Below are positions 8,250 through 17,138 of a stretch of DNA of 64,000 bases, piece after piece (positions within the stretch are counted from its first letter, which is position 1; each line of letters opens with the position of its first letter). This stretch comes from Candidatus Hydrogenedens sp. Its GTDB lineage: Bacteria; Hydrogenedentota; Hydrogenedentia; Hydrogenedentales; Hydrogenedentaceae. The notes under the pieces were generated by a model, which saw only the letters and a program-made list of their open reading frames with translations, was not told the DNA's origin and did no database searches. The position numbers and the translations under genes are program-made. The stretch covers positions 1 through 64,000 of the forward strand of contig DAOSBX010000001.1 in NCBI GenBank assembly GCA_035361075.1, written 5' to 3'.

Positions 8250-9560
8250 ATGAAGATAACAGTTATTGGGACGGGGTATCAGGGGCTGGTTGTGGGTACT
8301 TGTTTTGCAGAAAGTGGGCATATTGTGACCTGTGTTGACTGGGAGAAGGAACGGATTGAATTACTTAAACGAGGTGATATTCCTATATATGAGCCTGGAT
8401 TGAGTGAACTGGTTTCACGGAATATAGAAGAGGAACGGCTTTTTTTTACAGATTCTTTGGATGATGCAATTCAAAATTGTCTTCTTATTTTTTTATGTAT
8501 GGACATAGTTTCATACCCATCAATAGATGATGTGGTTCAACCGATATTGGATGTCGCAAAGGTTATTGCACGAGTAATGACAGGATATCGAATTGTTGTT
8601 AATAAAATAACCTCACCACCGGGAACAGCGGATAAAATTAAGGCGGTAATGAAGGAACACACACAACACCCATTTGATATTGTTGTTAACCCGGATTTCT
8701 TAAAACAGGGCACAGCAGTTGATGATTTTCTCCGTCCGGATCGTGTCGTTGTCGGGTGTGAAGATGTCCGTGTTCAGGAAATTATCAAAGAGTTGTACAG
8801 TCCATTTCTTCGTACAGGTAAACCCTTGTTAATAATGAGTTTACGTAGTGCAGAATTAAGTAAATATGCAACAGCAGTTATGTTAGCTGGACGCGTCTCG
8901 ATAATTAATCAAATAGCAGAGTTGTGCGAGGCTTGGGGGGCTAACATTAGTGAAGTTCGGGAAGCAGTCGGGGCAGATAGTCGTATTGGGTTAAATTTTC
9001 TATTTCCTGGTATTGGCTATGGCGGAGTATGGTTGCCAAAGGATGTGGATTCATGTATCCTTTTCGCTAAAGAGAAGGGAATTTCGTATCATATTTTCGA
9101 ATCTATTCAAAAAGTTAATCAAGAACAGCGTGAAAAGTTCTTATCAATGGTTTTAAAATACTACAATAATTGTGTGGAAGGACGAGTATTAACGATTTGG
9201 GGTGCTTCATTTAAGGCACGAACGGATGATATACGTGGGGCACCTTCTATCTATATTATAGAGGAATTGTTAGGTCGTGGTGCTAAAATAAGAATTTTTG
9301 ACCCATTGTCAGGACCTAAATTAAAAGAAAAGTTTGGAAATCAGATTGATATTGCTACAAAACAGTATCCACCTTTAGAAGGTAGTGAAGGTTTGATTAT
9401 TTTAACAGAGTGGAATGAATTTCGTCGGCCTGATTATGAACGGATGGCACAATTAATGAAAGAAAAGGTAATTTTTGATGGACGAAATTTATATACACCT
9501 AAAACAATGGCTTCTTATGGTTTTCGATATTACAGTATCGGTAGACCCCCAGTAGAGTAG
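8250..9560 (+). CDS. UDP-glucose/GDP-mannose dehydrogenase homologue, catalytic cysteine missing
   Basis: The whole 436-residue length follows the nucleotide-sugar 6-dehydrogenase family: an N-terminal Rossmann motif GTGYQGL (residues 7-13), NPDFLKQGTA (148-156), a central dimerisation helix and a C-terminal UDP-binding-type domain. In active enzymes the motif GYGGxCxPKD carries the thiol that forms the covalent intermediate; here the sequence is GYGGVWLPKD, with Trp261 at the cysteine position. The asparagine four residues after the active-site lysine is Ala209, and the usual VGTP loop reads MDIV. Lys205 and Asp265 remain. Oxidation to a uronic acid is therefore unlikely. AGGAT lies before the ATG. 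It is followed by a hot-dog protein 8 bases downstream. Confidence 0.85.
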   Translation: MKITVIGTGYQGLVVGTCFAESGHIVTCVDWEKERIELLKRGDIPIYEPGLSELVSRNIEEERLFFTDSLDDAIQNCLLIFLCMDIVSYPSIDDVVQPILDVAKVIARVMTGYRIVVNKITSPPGTADKIKAVMKEHTQHPFDIVVNPDFLKQGTAVDDFLRPDRVVVGCEDVRVQEIIKELYSPFLRTGKPLLIMSLRSAELSKYATAVMLAGRVSIINQIAELCEAWGANISEVREAVGADSRIGLNFLFPGIGYGGVWLPKDVDSCILFAKEKGISYHIFESIQKVNQEQREKFLSMVLKYYNNCVEGRVLTIWGASFKARTDDIRGAPSIYIIEELLGRGAKIRIFDPLSGPKLKEKFGNQIDIATKQYPPLEGSEGLIILTEWNEFRRPDYERMAQLMKEKVIFDGRNLYTPKTMASYGFRYYSIGRPPVE

Positions 9561-9568
9561 GATATTTT

Positions 9569-10456
9569 ATGAGCAATGAATTAAGTTCATCATTTGTCGG
9601 TATAAAAAGTAGAGTGTTATCTATACCAATTTCACCAAGAGACTCTATGAAGTATTCCGCGGGAATACATGAAACCAATACTATTTTTTATGATGATAGA
9701 AATGAACCATTATTAGTCCATCCTATGTATGCAGTTGCTTTAACATGGAAAATCTCCTCACAATTTAGTACCTATTGGGATACAGCTGATTTTCCTATGA
9801 ATGTTTTGGAACGGCAGGTTCATTATCTTGAAGAACTTCGTTGGTATCGTTCTTTTTTTGTAGGAGAAACATTGCATATCCAGGGAGAAATAAAAGCAGT
9901 GGTACCTCATCTTGCAGGAACATTATTCTGGATTGATTATACAGCCACAGATGATAAAGGTGAGGTTGTCTTCATAGAAGGTTTGGGGGCTTTATTAAGA
10001 GATATAAAGTGTAAAGATGAGGGAATAGGTAAGGAGTTGTTTTATCGTAATGCTACAGACCTCCAAAGGGGAGAAGAGACAATGTGGGAGGATAAAATTA
10101 ATGTAAGTGTGGTAGATGCTCATATTTATGATGCATGTAGTGAAATACACTTCCCAATACATACATCATGGGCTTTTGCTCAAAAAGTGGGATTACCTGC
10201 CCCTGTTTATCAAGGAACGGCAACCTTGTCACAGGTAGTCCGCAAGTTCTATGAACATGATTTAGAACCACCTCAAAACAGGATTGAATATTTGTATGTC
10301 CGTTTTTCGTCTTTTGTTTATGGTGGGGATGAATTATTATTAAAGGTTAGACAAAGTAAAGGTGATGAATCTAATAAAAAATTGTATTTTTTTGAAGTGA
10401 CAACACCGAGGAATGATTATGCAATAAAACATGGTAAAATTGTTTTTGTTAGTTAG
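9569..10456 (+). CDS. Double hot-dog (MaoC-like) acyl-thioester protein
   Basis: The 295-residue protein appears to contain two hot-dog domains. The N-terminal one (about 30-150) includes LEELRWYRSFFVGETLHIQGEI in parts. The C-terminal one (about 175-293) has HFPIHTSWAFAQKVGLPAPVYQGTA, resembling the hydratase motif of MaoC-type enoyl-CoA hydratases, with the histidine kept but the usual aspartate two residues later replaced by serine. Members hydrate enoyl-CoA or remove water from 3-hydroxyacyl-CoA. The gene sits between the dehydrogenase homologue and an acyl-CoA synthetase with short gaps and its own AGGA ribosome site, so it most likely acts on an acyl-CoA in the same pathway. Confidence 0.65.
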   Translation: MSNELSSSFVGIKSRVLSIPISPRDSMKYSAGIHETNTIFYDDRNEPLLVHPMYAVALTWKISSQFSTYWDTADFPMNVLERQVHYLEELRWYRSFFVGETLHIQGEIKAVVPHLAGTLFWIDYTATDDKGEVVFIEGLGALLRDIKCKDEGIGKELFYRNATDLQRGEETMWEDKINVSVVDAHIYDACSEIHFPIHTSWAFAQKVGLPAPVYQGTATLSQVVRKFYEHDLEPPQNRIEYLYVRFSSFVYGGDELLLKVRQSKGDESNKKLYFFEVTTPRNDYAIKHGKIVFVS

Positions 10457-10486
10457 AGTCCTAATGAATTTTGATAGGAGGAAAAG

Positions 10487-12070
10487 ATGAAAAGTGAAGA
10501 CAGAAAATTATTGTGGCACAGCGTAGATTACTGGGCAAGTGTTAAGCCCGAATCTGAGGCAGTTGTTTTTGGTGATACTCGTATGACATGGAGACAAGTA
10601 AAGGAAAAGGTCGATTTATTAGCAGGCTCTCTTGTGAGTATGGGAGTTGAAAAAGGAGATTGTATTGCCTTGTTATCTATGGCATGTCCTGAATTTATAA
10701 CAACCTTTATGGCAACATCCAAAATAGGAGCAATATGGCAGGGAATTTCGCCAAAGTTTTCAAGGGATGAAATTTATTACTTCCTTTCAGATTCCCAACC
10801 GAAAGTGCTAATAGCATTAGACCACTATATGAATATCGGTTTATTAGAAATGATACTTGACTTTAAGAATAAATTTCCGTTTTTGCATGAGGTTGTTATC
10901 ATTGGTGACCCAAAAGGAAGTGGTTTAATAGAGTTTAATGAGTTTTTATGCAAGAATACGTCTGAGTCGGAGAAGTTGTTGGAAAAAAGAATTAAAGAGG
11001 TCAATGAGAACGACCCAGTATTGCTAATGTATACTTCTGGCTCTACAGGGAAACCGAAAGGAGTTATTCATACCCATCGTGCAGTGATGTGTAGTGCACA
11101 GGTGGAAAGTAAGTATATGTATTGGGATTCCGATGCTCGTATATTGCTTCACTTTCCTATAAATCATGTTGCTGCAGATGTAGAAATGGGATATACCGCA
11201 ATATATAATGGTGCCACGATTGTATTGATGGATAGATTTCTCCCAGAAGGTTCATTAATAGAAATTGAGAAGGAGAAAATTTCACATTTAGGTCAAGTCC
11301 CTGCAATGTATTTAATGCAAATGAGCACAGCCAAATTCCGTTCTATGGACTGGAGTTCTATGAAGGTTATGGTTTGGGGTGCTTATGCTGCGAATGAGCG
11401 AATGGTTAGAGTATTGTCAGAGGTTGCTAAGGAAAATAATTTTATGTTGTTAACAGGTTATGGCTCAACAGAAGTTTGTGGTTTTACAACGTTTGCCTCA
11501 CCTGATGACCCTATTGAGTTACTGTTCAGTTCTACAGGACGCATTGTGCCTCCATACGAGGTGAAAATTGTAGATGAAGAACGAAAAGAATTACCAAAAG
11601 GGAAAATAGGGGAAATTGCTTTTCGGGGTCCAGTTATTATGAAGGAATATCTAAATAATCCTATTGCTACTTCTCTTGTTAAGGATAGTAATGGATGGTT
11701 TTATACTTCGGATTTAGGATGGGTCGATGAAAAAGGGTATTTGTTCGTGTGTGGTAGGAAATCGGAGATGTATAAAACAGGTGGTGAGAATGTTTTCCCT
11801 AAAGAGGTAGAAGATGTCCTTGAAATGCATCCTTCTGTGTTGATGTGTGCGGTAATTGGTGTCCCAGATAGCCTTTATGGAGAAGTTGGGCATGCTTTTG
11901 TTGTGCCTAAACCTGGAGCCATAATAAAGGAAAATGAACTGAGAGATTATTGCCGTCGCCATCTGGCAACATTCAAAGTCCCGCGTCGGTTTGATGTTCG
12001 ACCTGTGCTTCCGATGCTTACTAATGGCAAGATAGATAAAATGACACTTCGCCAATGGATTGCTTCATAG
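10487..12070 (+). CDS. AMP-forming acyl-CoA synthetase
   Basis: This 527-residue member of the adenylate-forming family activates a carboxylic acid with ATP and transfers it to CoA. The P-loop-like motif MYTSGSTGKPKGVIHTH, the GYGSTEVCGF motif, the YTSDLGWVDEKGYLFVCGR hinge region and the C-terminal lysine motif NGKIDKMTLR are all intact. A very strong ribosome site (TAGGAGG) precedes the ATG. The substrate cannot be inferred; the general look is of medium/long-chain or cyclic acid ligases. It is the last gene of the 8250-12070 operon and is the only one of the three with a complete set of catalytic motifs. Confidence 0.88.
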   Translation: MKSEDRKLLWHSVDYWASVKPESEAVVFGDTRMTWRQVKEKVDLLAGSLVSMGVEKGDCIALLSMACPEFITTFMATSKIGAIWQGISPKFSRDEIYYFLSDSQPKVLIALDHYMNIGLLEMILDFKNKFPFLHEVVIIGDPKGSGLIEFNEFLCKNTSESEKLLEKRIKEVNENDPVLLMYTSGSTGKPKGVIHTHRAVMCSAQVESKYMYWDSDARILLHFPINHVAADVEMGYTAIYNGATIVLMDRFLPEGSLIEIEKEKISHLGQVPAMYLMQMSTAKFRSMDWSSMKVMVWGAYAANERMVRVLSEVAKENNFMLLTGYGSTEVCGFTTFASPDDPIELLFSSTGRIVPPYEVKIVDEERKELPKGKIGEIAFRGPVIMKEYLNNPIATSLVKDSNGWFYTSDLGWVDEKGYLFVCGRKSEMYKTGGENVFPKEVEDVLEMHPSVLMCAVIGVPDSLYGEVGHAFVVPKPGAIIKENELRDYCRRHLATFKVPRRFDVRPVLPMLTNGKIDKMTLRQWIAS

Positions 12071-12090
12071 AGGATTAAAAAATAAACATT

Positions 12091-13743
12091 TTAATTTCTG
12101 GTTTTAGTTGTTTGTGTTTCAATAAATTTGTCCCAGAGTTGTTGTTCAATATAGAGGTATCTAAATACACCAGGTCGAATGGAGTAAACCTCTTTCATAT
12201 ATGGGGAGTTACTTAAAAGTTCTTCGAGTCGTTCGGAAAATTCAGGAGAAATAATAATGAAGGGAACTTTAATATCTTCTGTAATAGGTATTTCCTGCCA
12301 AAACCCTTTTTTCTCAATTTTGCGAAGGTACCAAGGGATAGGCCAGTAATCATTATTTGATGATATAACAAATACAATAGGCTCACGGTTCTCATGTTTT
12401 AGTATGTCAGATAATTCATAAATACGTCCCATCATTTTTACTAACGAGGTAGTTGTATGAGCGTATACATAAGGGTTAGAGATGTCTGCGTAATAGATGT
12501 AATTCCCTTGATAAGTTAAATATCCCAAATGAATGGCTCCAATAAATAGTAGGATAAATAAAATAATTCTCAACCATATTCTTCGGAATGTAAACCAGAA
12601 AAATTGAAAACCGACACCAGCGAAGATAATCATACCTAAGAGTGGAAATAAAATGTTCCAAGGAGTTTTGTATGGAATGAGGGAGAACAATAGAAAGGTA
12701 GAAAAGAAAGAGATGAAGAGGAATATGTTTATTGCTATGGTAGTACGTTCTTTTTGGGAGTATGTTCTCTTTATGAATATTATGACGAGTTTAAGGACAA
12801 AAGAGATTATGCCGATGATGCAAAGAGGGATTATAATGCCTTCCGTCCATACAGGTCCAACCGTTTTATTAAAGTGAGTTATTATTTGTAAATAGTACCA
12901 CCATGGTTTGTCATGAATTCCAGAAGAACCTTCTCCCGATGCTCTTACTATATATGTTTGATAGGCTTTGAAAAAGTCGATGAGACCTTGCCAGTTTGTG
13001 AAGAAGGAAGAATATAATAAAATCCAGGGGATAATAAACACAATAAAAAAAAGTAAAAGGTGTTGCCATGTCTTTCTTGTTGAAAACGTTGTGTTTGTGG
13101 ATGGGTCATTTTCAGCAGTTATGTGTCGGGTTTTAAATAAAAAAAATGAGGTTGCTATGATTGCGAGACCTGTAGAGAAAAGAATGACAACAGTTGTTTC
13201 TTTCGTCGCAAAAGCAAGAGATAAAAAAAGCGCAGTAAACACTGTAGTTGATGTTTTGGGCTTATTAATATAAGCCCAGACAGAGAAAATGAATAAAGTG
13301 GCAAATAAAACAAAGAGAATTTCATGGATATAATATCTACTATAGAAGAAAAAGGCATGAGATATGGCAAGAAAGAGGGAAGACACTAAAAAAGCAATAG
13401 TACCGATGTATTTTTTAATAAAAAATAGAGGTAGAAAAAGAAGGATACTAAATAATAAGGGGACTATACGGAACATTGCCTCATTTGTATCCTTAAACTG
13501 ATGTACTTTATAAAGATAAAAGACAGGAAGGGTAGAATAATATAAGAGTGGTCCGTGATGTTCGTAAGGGTCGTATTTGTAAATACCTTTTTCTAATAAT
13601 ATTCCTGCTTTGTAAGCTTGATTCGCTTCGTCACAATGCATCGGGCGGAGCGAGATTCCCTGCAAACGTGTTAAGATAATAACAGTTAAAAATAGAAGAT
13701 AGATAATAACGAACAGTGTATTTAGTAAAATTTTTTTATCCAT
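12091..13743 (-). CDS. Polytopic GT39-like glycosyltransferase (Agl23/TIGR03663-like)
   Basis: The 550-residue membrane protein has about a dozen hydrophobic segments and a short hydrophilic C-terminal domain. Near the start it shows RPMHCDEANQAYKAGILLE and HHGPLLYYS, the acidic first-loop motif of lipid-linked-sugar-dependent transferases of the PMT/ArnT superfamily, in the form seen in Agl23-type proteins. Such enzymes move a sugar from polyprenyl phosphate to an acceptor outside the membrane. The GT2 at 17139 looks like a donor-lipid synthase and could be a functional partner. No strong ribosome site is visible. It converges on the acyl-CoA synthetase with a 20-base gap. Confidence 0.7.
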   Translation of the reverse strand: MDKKILLNTLFVIIYLLFLTVIILTRLQGISLRPMHCDEANQAYKAGILLEKGIYKYDPYEHHGPLLYYSTLPVFYLYKVHQFKDTNEAMFRIVPLLFSILLFLPLFFIKKYIGTIAFLVSSLFLAISHAFFFYSRYYIHEILFVLFATLFIFSVWAYINKPKTSTTVFTALFLSLAFATKETTVVILFSTGLAIIATSFFLFKTRHITAENDPSTNTTFSTRKTWQHLLLFFIVFIIPWILLYSSFFTNWQGLIDFFKAYQTYIVRASGEGSSGIHDKPWWYYLQIITHFNKTVGPVWTEGIIIPLCIIGIISFVLKLVIIFIKRTYSQKERTTIAINIFLFISFFSTFLLFSLIPYKTPWNILFPLLGMIIFAGVGFQFFWFTFRRIWLRIILFILLFIGAIHLGYLTYQGNYIYYADISNPYVYAHTTTSLVKMMGRIYELSDILKHENREPIVFVISSNNDYWPIPWYLRKIEKKGFWQEIPITEDIKVPFIIISPEFSERLEELLSNSPYMKEVYSIRPGVFRYLYIEQQLWDKFIETQTTKTRN

Positions 13744-13810
13744 GGATTTATTTTTAGTTTTTATTTAATTATGGACACTTATAAATAAAAAGGCAAATTT
13801 GTAGTCAGAT

Positions 13811-13847
13811 AAAAAAAGTGCCACTTTTACAAAAGTAAAAGTGGCAC
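13811..13847 (-). terminator. Intrinsic terminator of the discoidin gene
   Basis: A perfect 13-bp stem (GTGCCACTTTTAC at 13818-13830 with 13835-13847) has a four-base loop. On the minus strand it is followed by seven T (13817-13811). It lies just downstream of the gene ending at 13866. Confidence 0.93.
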
Positions 13848-13865
13848 ATATCTTCGAAGAATAGA

Positions 13866-14561
13866 TTATTCTTTTCCGTAAATTTCAACTTCAATATAAT
13901 GATTCATATCATTGTAAGAGTTGCCATTGCTATAAAGGCGAACATATCTGCCTTTTACACCATCATCAATACCAATAAGTCTGCCTTTATTATTCTCAAT
14001 ATATTCTTTATCTTTTCCAATACCTAATCCAGAAGAGTTGTCATAATCATTATTGTAAACTTGTTTTCCTCCATCTTTGAATTCAGGGTCATTACCAACT
14101 GTTACGATGAAATCTTTGTAAACGCGTTTTCCTTCATGGAAATGCCAGACAACAATCGCATAGATTGTAAGTTCTTTTTCGAGGTCGATTTGAACCCATT
14201 GAAGTCCAGCAGGAAGTTCAACCACACTCTTTTTACCATAATCTTTGTCGCCATCTGTAATTTGTTTTAGTTGTCCACGAGTAGGAGGAACACTGCTGGT
14301 TACAGGTTTATCTTTGGATGCAAGTTTGCAACCTTCGGGAACATAATAAGGGGGACGATCTTTGTAGTCTTCAGGTTCAAGATTAGGGCTATAGTAGTCA
14401 ATAGGAGTGCCACCAAAGAAAGGTTCAGGGAGTTCAATTTTTAATTCAACCTTGCCCGCTGGTGGTGTGGCATCTGCACTCATAGCAGATGTGCTTGATA
14501 AGAGAAGTAAGCTAAACATCGTAAACATAAAGGTTGCAAGTGATAGTTTAAAGTAATTCAT
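13866..14561 (-). CDS. Secreted discoidin (F5/8 type C)-like protein
   Basis: The 231-residue protein has a signal peptide ending near residue 29. A proline-rich linker is followed by a discoidin-like jelly-roll from about residue 95. Diagnostic pieces are QITDGDKDYGKKSVVELP, WVQIDLEKELTIYAIVVWH and GRYVRLYSNG, ending in IEVEIYGKE. Such domains usually bind carbohydrate at the cell surface or on exported proteins. The gene stands alone, with AAGGAG before the ATG and its own strong terminator, suggesting independent and perhaps high expression. Its ligand is unknown. Confidence 0.75.
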   Translation of the reverse strand: MNYFKLSLATFMFTMFSLLLLSSTSAMSADATPPAGKVELKIELPEPFFGGTPIDYYSPNLEPEDYKDRPPYYVPEGCKLASKDKPVTSSVPPTRGQLKQITDGDKDYGKKSVVELPAGLQWVQIDLEKELTIYAIVVWHFHEGKRVYKDFIVTVGNDPEFKDGGKQVYNNDYDNSSGLGIGKDKEYIENNKGRLIGIDDGVKGRYVRLYSNGNSYNDMNHYIEVEIYGKE

Positions 14562-15134
14562 AATTAACTCCTTCTGATTGTTTTGGGTTAAATTAATTTA
14601 TGGTCGAAAGACATGATATGTTTAATTTTCAGGTCCAACAGGACGATTAATTTTATCATAAATTTGACCCTATATTCATCTTTTGGGTTTTATTAAAACC
14701 TTCTTTGAAAGATTCATTATATAGAACGATTTTTTTAGCTATTATATTTAATGTCTTTTGTAAGATTGGGCATCTTTTATCAAACAACAAAGTGAATTTG
14801 TTAAATAGTTTATTTTAAATTCGGTAAATAGCAAAAATTAAAAGAATCATTTTTACTGAAATTTATTATTAAGTTAGAATGGAAAATCTATCTTGAAAAG
14901 GTTTTTATGTCTCTTTTAGGTATATAATGAATCATAGAAATTATTACGCAATTATTTTATAAGTGTTTTATTTCATTTGATTTGTTGGTAAAAGAGGGAA
15001 TAGAGTTTTTCATAATTCAGAGATTTGTTGAATTTCATTTTGACAATTGTGTATAAATGGTGGTAAATTATTATTTACTTATCATTAAGTATATAAAACA
15101 ATTGAAAATCTTAACCAAGATGAGGGTAAGACCT
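14562..15134. other. Long AT-rich divergent intergenic region
   Basis: No open frame with protein-like composition is visible in these 573 bases. The region separates the divergent discoidin and acyl-CoA dehydrogenase genes, so it should hold both promoters. A small hairpin (GGTTTTATTAAAACC near 14690) is present but has no recognised role. Confidence 0.6.
15040..15069 (+). promoter_or_regulatory. Candidate promoter of the acyl-CoA dehydrogenase gene
   Basis: TTGACA (15040-15045), 18 bases and TAAATT (15064-15069) form a plausible promoter, giving a start near 15076 and a leader of about 60 bases. It overlaps an upstream in-frame ATG at 15057, which supports the shorter start of the gene at 15135. 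The -10 box is only four of six matches. Confidence 0.45.
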
Positions 15135-17048
15135 ATGGCTACAAAAGAGGATTTAAAAGCAAAAGATGCAGCAATGGAACTTGCCGAAGAGGCACGAGAA
15201 ACAGAATGGAAATTCCCAAGTTTTACTGCTGAGATGTTTCGTGGGAATTTTCGCTGGGATTTACTACATCCCTATCCTGCTCAATCGGAAGAAGACAAGA
15301 AGATTGGTGATGAACTGATAGCAAAAATTAAGGACCTTCTTGATAAGTATGTTGACCCGATTGAGATAGATAAGACAGGAGTCTATCCTAAAGAAGCGTT
15401 GGAAAAGATGAAAGAGATGGGCTTATTTGGAATGAAAATAAAGCCAGAGTATGGTGGTTTAGGCTTGTCGGTTACAAATTATGCCCGTGTTTTATCATTT
15501 ATTGGGAGTTACTGTCAAAGTACAATTACATGGTTGTCTGCACATCAGAGTATTGGTGTTCCTGAACCCCTTCGGACGTTTGGTACGGAAGAACAAAAAA
15601 AGAAGTATTTGCCTCGTGTGGCAAAGGGTGAAATTTCAGCCTTCGCTTTAACGGAACCAGAAGTCGGTTCAGACCCAGCTCAGATGAAAACGACGGCAAC
15701 ACCATCCCCTGATGGTTCATACTATATTTTAAATGGTACGAAATTATGGACGACCAATGGTCCAGATGCAGATGTGATTGTTGTAATGGCAAAGACGCCC
15801 CCAAAGATTAAGAACGGAAGAGAAATTCCTCAAATTACAGCATTCATAGTTGAAACAAGCTGGCCAGGTGTCGAGGTTGTGACTCGTTGCAAATTTATGG
15901 GTCTTAAAGGACTGTCCAATGGGATGTTAAGATTTAATAATGTGAAGGTTCCTACTGAGAATATTATTGGTAAACCTGGCATGGGATTGAAGATTGCTCT
16001 TACTACATTAAACACAGGTCGCTTAGGTGTGCCATCTGCAGGTGTCGGGGCAGCGAAGAGATTTCTTGAAGATGCGGAATGGTGGGCAAAGAACCGTGTT
16101 CAGTGGGGAAGACCAATAGGACAACATCAAGAAATTGCTAAGAAAATCGCTAATTTCGCCGCAAATACATTTGCTACTCAAGCCATGGTGTTTATAACAT
16201 GTTCCTTTGCGGACAAGAAGAATGCAGATATACGATTAGAAGCTGCTGCGGCAAAATATTTTGCAACTGAATTTGGCTGGCAGGGTATGGACGATTTACT
16301 TCAGACCTTAGGTGGTAGAGGTTATGAAATGGCAGAATCCCTTTATAATCGTGGGGAAAGGCCTTTCTTTGTTGAACGTGTTATGCGTGATATGCGTGTT
16401 GGTCGAATCTTTGAGGGTTCTTCTGAAATTATGCACCTAATCATGGCTCGTGAGGCTTTGGACACTCACTTCGGTTTAGTAATGCCAATTATGAAGCCAC
16501 AAAAAGGACAAAGTGTGTTAAAGGCTGTTTTGAAGGCAATAGGATTTTATATGAAATGGTATCCAAAGTTATGGTTACCCACATCCATTAATTTCAATGT
16601 GAAGAAATTGAACGCTACGAATAGAGACCATTTGAAGTATACTGCGAAAACATGCAAGAAACTCGCTCGTAGCATTTTCCATACAATGGCTAAGTATGGT
16701 CCGAAATTAGAGAATGAGCAATTAATTTTAGGAAATTATGTAGATATTGGTGTTGACCTTTTTGTAATGGCTTCCTGTTTGTCTTATGCTGAGTATTTAA
16801 TGAATAAAAATCCTAATGATGATTCGCCACAAGATTTGGCTGATTTGTTCTGCAAGAATGCACGTCAAAGAATAGAAAATAATTTCAAGGCAGTTAAGAA
16901 AAATCACAACTATATGTATAGGAAAGTCGGTGATAAATTGTTGGAAGGAAAATATCGTTGGTTAGAATTTGATGTATATGAAGGTTTGCCACCAAAGTAT
17001 CGGGATTATGAAAAAAATTTACCAAAGTTTCCTGATGCAACAACATAA
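15135..17048 (+). CDS. Long acyl-CoA dehydrogenase
   Basis: The 637-residue flavoprotein would oxidise acyl-CoA to 2-enoyl-CoA in fatty acid breakdown. The core is typical: the FAD/substrate loop FALTEPEVGSDPAQMKTTA, then KLWTTNGPDADVIVVMAKT, and the C-terminal helical motif MRDMRVGRIFEGSSEIMHLI. It carries about 170 extra C-terminal residues after the catalytic domain, as in the long fatty-acyl dehydrogenases, where that part forms an extra helical bundle. The start ATG at 15135 has GAGGGT about 8 bases upstream; an earlier ATG at 15057 falls in the candidate promoter. It is monocistronic, followed by a hairpin. Confidence 0.88.
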   Translation: MATKEDLKAKDAAMELAEEARETEWKFPSFTAEMFRGNFRWDLLHPYPAQSEEDKKIGDELIAKIKDLLDKYVDPIEIDKTGVYPKEALEKMKEMGLFGMKIKPEYGGLGLSVTNYARVLSFIGSYCQSTITWLSAHQSIGVPEPLRTFGTEEQKKKYLPRVAKGEISAFALTEPEVGSDPAQMKTTATPSPDGSYYILNGTKLWTTNGPDADVIVVMAKTPPKIKNGREIPQITAFIVETSWPGVEVVTRCKFMGLKGLSNGMLRFNNVKVPTENIIGKPGMGLKIALTTLNTGRLGVPSAGVGAAKRFLEDAEWWAKNRVQWGRPIGQHQEIAKKIANFAANTFATQAMVFITCSFADKKNADIRLEAAAAKYFATEFGWQGMDDLLQTLGGRGYEMAESLYNRGERPFFVERVMRDMRVGRIFEGSSEIMHLIMAREALDTHFGLVMPIMKPQKGQSVLKAVLKAIGFYMKWYPKLWLPTSINFNVKKLNATNRDHLKYTAKTCKKLARSIFHTMAKYGPKLENEQLILGNYVDIGVDLFVMASCLSYAEYLMNKNPNDDSPQDLADLFCKNARQRIENNFKAVKKNHNYMYRKVGDKLLEGKYRWLEFDVYEGLPPKYRDYEKNLPKFPDATT

Positions 17049-17089
17049 ATATCAGTATTGAGAAGTATAAACTCTGGATAACTATGATG

Positions 17090-17119
17090 GTCGGAGAGGC
17101 TAACTATAGCCTCTCCGAC
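17090..17119. terminator. Perfect 13-bp hairpin between convergent genes, no U-tract
   Basis: GTCGGAGAGGCTA (17090-17102) and its exact complement (17107-17119) are separated by ACTA. It sits between the ends of the acyl-CoA dehydrogenase and the GT2 gene. Neither strand has a following T run, so it may stabilise mRNA 3' ends or support factor-dependent termination rather than be a classical intrinsic terminator. Confidence 0.6.
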
Positions 17120-17138
17120 AGTCTTATGTAGTGCAGTG

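Noticed and set aside
14562..15134. Riboswitch upstream of the acyl-CoA dehydrogenase gene
   Set aside because: No known aptamer core or terminator was recognised; only a promoter-like pair is supported.
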